Shown in pieces: positions 61,971 to 64,000 of a DNA stretch of 64,000 bases. The stretch lies in NCBI GenBank assembly GCA_016707605.1, contig JADJHJ010000001.1:930001-994000 (forward strand), given 5' to 3'. The stretch comes from Candidatus Promineofilum glycogenicum. Its GTDB lineage: Bacteria > Chloroflexota > Anaerolineae > Promineifilales > Promineifilaceae. The notes beneath the pieces were generated by a model. That model was given only the letters and a program-made list of their open reading frames with translations. It had not been told where the DNA came from and ran no database searches. Within the stretch, counting starts at the first letter, position 1, and each line of letters begins with the position of its first letter. The translations under genes were made by a program, and so were the position numbers.

Positions 61971-62792
61971 TTAGTTCAGCGTGACCCACTCATCGAGCAA
62001 GTCCTTCATACCGTCGCGGATGACCTGCGCGTCGGCCGCCTGGGGCGCTAACTGAAGATAGACGTCCAGGTAGTGGGCGGCCTGGGGCAGCCGGCGCTGT
62101 TGATAGTAGACCAGGCCCAGATCGCGCACGTGCTCGGCCACATTGGGCTGCGTCTGGCGCAACAGGCGGATGACGGCCGCGGCCCGACTCCACGCCCCAG
62201 ACTGGACGTAGCTGGTGCGCAGATTGTGGAGCATTCGGGCCAGCGTTTCGCGCGGCGGCAGCGGCGCGAACCAGCCCGCCTCCAGCGGCCCTTCGTAGCC
62301 GATGGCCAACCGGATCAACTCGGCGCAGTCCGTCAGGTCGAGGCGACGGCCGCCGTGAAACGGATCGAGCCACACCGCCGCCGCCGGGCTGTGGATGCCG
62401 ACGATGTAGTGCCCCGGCAGGCCGATGCCGTAGGCGGGCAGGCCCAACCGGTGGGCGACGTCTACGTAGATGATCGACAGGGTAATGGGGATGCCCAGTC
62501 GCCGGTCGAGCACCTCGTTCAAGAAGCTGTTGCGCGGGTCGCCGTAGGCCGCGGCGTTGCCGCGAAAGCCGCTTTCGACGAAGAGGAAACGCGCCAACTG
62601 CTCGGCCTGGGCCACGACCGGCCGGTCGAAGTCGATGCGCTCGGCGGCCGACTCGGATAGATCGTGCAGGGCGGCCATGTAGCCGGCCACGTCCAGTTGT
62701 GGATAGGCGATGGCCCGCGCCAGGTGCAGCGCCGCGCGGGGCACGTTCAACTCGGCCAGGCGCAACTCATCTTGGAATACCCATTCCGTCAT
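61971..62792 (-). CDS. SirB1-like transglutaminase-fold protein with TPR tail
   Basis: About 273 residues from ATG 62792; ATG 62801 would place the start inside the promoter. N-terminal SirB1/YchA domain (RNSFLNEVLDRRLGIPITLSIIYVDVAHRLGLPAYGIGLPGHYIVG, a transglutaminase-like fold) and C-terminal TPR helices (LRTSYVQSGAWSRAAAVIRLL, LGLVYYQQRRLPQAAHYLDVYL). The catalytic Cys of true transglutaminases is not evident. Function unknown. Operon with the pentapeptide gene. Confidence 0.85.
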   Translation of the reverse strand: MTEWVFQDELRLAELNVPRAALHLARAIAYPQLDVAGYMAALHDLSESAAERIDFDRPVVAQAEQLARFLFVESGFRGNAAAYGDPRNSFLNEVLDRRLGIPITLSIIYVDVAHRLGLPAYGIGLPGHYIVGIHSPAAAVWLDPFHGGRRLDLTDCAELIRLAIGYEGPLEAGWFAPLPPRETLARMLHNLRTSYVQSGAWSRAAAVIRLLRQTQPNVAEHVRDLGLVYYQQRRLPQAAHYLDVYLQLAPQAADAQVIRDGMKDLLDEWVTLN

Positions 62793-62799
62793 GGCGTCC

Positions 62800-62828
62800 A
62801 TTATGGGACATTCCCGGCCGTTTGCCAA
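62800..62828 (-). promoter_or_regulatory. Promoter of the SirB1-like gene, leaderless
   Basis: Minus strand TTGGCA (62828-62823), a 17-nt spacer and CATAAT (62805-62800). ATG 62792 follows after seven bases and no Shine-Dalgarno. Confidence 0.6.
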
Positions 62829-62844
62829 CGTCGAATTGACTCCG

Positions 62845-62853
62845 TGCTATAAT
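62845..62853 (+). promoter_or_regulatory. Extended -10 promoter of the DUF951 gene
   Basis: TGCTATAAT (extended -10, 62845-62853) with a distant TTGCCA (62822-62827, 20-nt spacer) that overlaps the divergent -35. The ATG at 62863 is nine bases after the -10. Confidence 0.6.
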
Positions 62854-62862
62854 CGTTCGCCT

Positions 62863-63063
62863 ATGTACGTGGAAATCCACCTGGGCGACATTGTTCGCCT
62901 GCGCAAGAAGCACCCCTGCGGCAGCGACGAATGGGAAGTCGTTCGCCTGGGGGCCGACATCGGCCTCGTCTGCCGCGGCTGCCGGCGGCGCATCCTGTTG
63001 CCACGTGGTGACTTCAATAAGCAACTGAAAGCCATCATTACTCCCGCCCCCCGACCCGACTAG
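62863..63063 (+). CDS. DUF951 protein
   Basis: 66 residues. Family pattern: EIHLGDIVRLRKKHPCGSDEWEVVRLGADIGLVCRGCRRRILLPR. A single-domain beta-rich protein with three Cys. Common in Firmicutes and Chloroflexi next to chromosome-maintenance or cell-surface genes; function unknown. Its ATG comes right after a promoter, with no Shine-Dalgarno. Confidence 0.88.
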   Translation: MYVEIHLGDIVRLRKKHPCGSDEWEVVRLGADIGLVCRGCRRRILLPRGDFNKQLKAIITPAPRPD

Positions 63064-64000
63064 ATGATCGCCATTTTTGCCGCTCTGCACGTGGCCGCCG
63101 TCGTCGGGCTGGCTCTCTACGGCTGGCTTGGCTTCGTCACCCTCTGGCTCTATCTGCGCCATCGCCGCGCCACGCCCGCTTGCCCGCCTGCGCCGGTCGA
63201 TTGGCCGCGGGTGACGGTGCAACTGCCGGTCTATAATGAGCGCGAGGTCGTCACCCGGCTGCTGGACGCGGCCGCGGCCCTCGACTACCCGCGCGACCGG
63301 CTGCAAATCCAACTACTGGACGACTCCACCGACGACACGACTGGGCTGGCCGCCGCCTGGGTCGCCCGCCGGCGCGCCGCCGGGCTAGACGTGGCCTTGC
63401 TGCACCGCGACAACCGGCAAGGGTTCAAGGCCGGGGCGTTGGCCGCCGGGCTGGAACAGGCCGGCGGCGAGTTCGTGGCCATTTTCGATGCCGATTTTGT
63501 CCCCGCCCCTTCGTTCCTGCGCCGGACGATCCCGTTCTTGCTGGCCGATCCCCGCCTGGGGGCAGTTCAGGCGCGCTGGGGCCACCTCAACGCCGCCGAC
63601 TCGTCGCTGACCAGCGCGCAGGCCATCGCCCTGGACAAGCACTTCGCCGTGGAGCAGCTCGTGCGCCACCGCGCCGACTGCTTCCCCAAGTTCAACGGCT
63701 CGGCCGGCGTCTGGCGGCGGGCGTGCATCGCCGATGCCGGCGGCTGGCAGGCCGACACGCTGTGCGAAGACCTGTGCCTCAGCACGCGGGCGGTGCTGGC
63801 CGGCTGGCGCTTCCACTTCGCTAACGACGTCGTCGCCCCGGCCGAACTGCCGACGACAATCCTGGCCTACAAGAATCAGCAGGCGCGCTGGGCCATGGGC
63901 GCGACGCAATGCCTGACCAAGTACGCCGCCCCCATCTGGCGCGCGCCCAACCACTCGCTACTGGCCCGGCTCTACGCCTTGCTCTCCATGTCGGCCTATA
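63064..64000 (+). CDS. Family 2 glycosyltransferase, membrane-bound (cut by window edge)
   Basis: ATG 63064 abuts the DUF951 stop and the frame runs off the window. One N-terminal membrane helix (HVAAVVGLALYGWLGFVTLWLYL), then a cellulose-synthase-like GT2 domain: VTVQLPVYNEREV, LLDDSTDDT, FVAIFDADFVP, TLCEDLCLSTRA and NQQARWAMG (the QxxRW motif). It builds a beta-linked polysaccharide or glycolipid from a UDP- or GDP-sugar. The C-terminal helices lie beyond the edge. Confidence 0.9.
   Translation, partial: MIAIFAALHVAAVVGLALYGWLGFVTLWLYLRHRRATPACPPAPVDWPRVTVQLPVYNEREVVTRLLDAAAALDYPRDRLQIQLLDDSTDDTTGLAAAWVARRRAAGLDVALLHRDNRQGFKAGALAAGLEQAGGEFVAIFDADFVPAPSFLRRTIPFLLADPRLGAVQARWGHLNAADSSLTSAQAIALDKHFAVEQLVRHRADCFPKFNGSAGVWRRACIADAGGWQADTLCEDLCLSTRAVLAGWRFHFANDVVAPAELPTTILAYKNQQARWAMGATQCLTKYAAPIWRAPNHSLLARLYALLSMSAY

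Overview
This is a GC-rich, gene-dense bacterial chromosome segment. Its most likely source is a Chloroflexota bacterium of the Anaerolineae/Caldilineae type. That placement is an inference from the paired FHA genes, the DUF5679-TopA fusion, the many promoters sitting directly on start codons, and the overall gene style; nothing in the window proves it. The window holds housekeeping genes, one tRNA, no phage or insertion sequence, and one lone tyrosine recombinase. No CRISPR array was seen.

Layout. 1-6911 (+): ffh, rpsP, khpA, rimM, dprA, a mannose-1-phosphate guanylyltransferase and topA. 7195-8913: a secreted metzincin-type protease. 8914-13211 (-): GNAT, a 917-residue three-domain serine-metabolism-like fusion, and a HAD phosphatase. 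13250-18347 (-): response regulator, Trm112-like protein, SIR2 deacylase, a PanE-PanC fusion, PanB and a UPF0316 membrane protein. 18462-20248 (-): a secreted PA14x3-SH3bx2 protein. 20437-28212: a selenium block with selB (broken by three frameshifts) and selD (itself a selenoprotein with an in-frame UGA), enclosing a coiled-coil protein, two glycosyltransferases and an M24 peptidase. 28327-35613: fhaA-fhaB, tRNA-Gly(CCC), an O-antigen-ligase-like protein, an OmpR-type regulator, rpsT, manA and glgB. 35933-37033: tyrosine recombinase.

37126-57964 is the most coherent accessory region. An IclR regulator heads an operon with an MttB-superfamily methyltransferase (no amber codon), a FAD amine oxidase and a PhnD-like binding protein. 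Next come a degenerate methylaspartate-ammonia-lyase-like protein, a CBS-ACT protein and a peptide-type ABC importer. The region ends with a DinB-DUF1638-soxB-soxD-soxA-soxG operon. Together this looks like uptake and stepwise demethylation of N-methylated compounds (glycine betaine, dimethylglycine, sarcosine), with methyl groups passed to corrinoid and/or folate carriers. No corrinoid protein is encoded in the window. 57986-64000 holds an MFS transporter, an aldo/keto reductase, a membrane-anchored pentapeptide-repeat protein, a SirB1-like protein, DUF951 and a family 2 glycosyltransferase.

Two genome-wide features stand out. First, intergenic spaces carry repeat families: a 34-bp repeat present as a perfect 69-bp palindrome and as a single copy, a 29-bp palindrome in two copies, and 7-8-bp tandem repeats at six sites. 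Second, at least nine single-base frameshifts break otherwise well-conserved genes, mostly at short G/C or A runs. This fits sequencing or assembly indels better than gene decay, and should be kept in mind for every gene called broken here.
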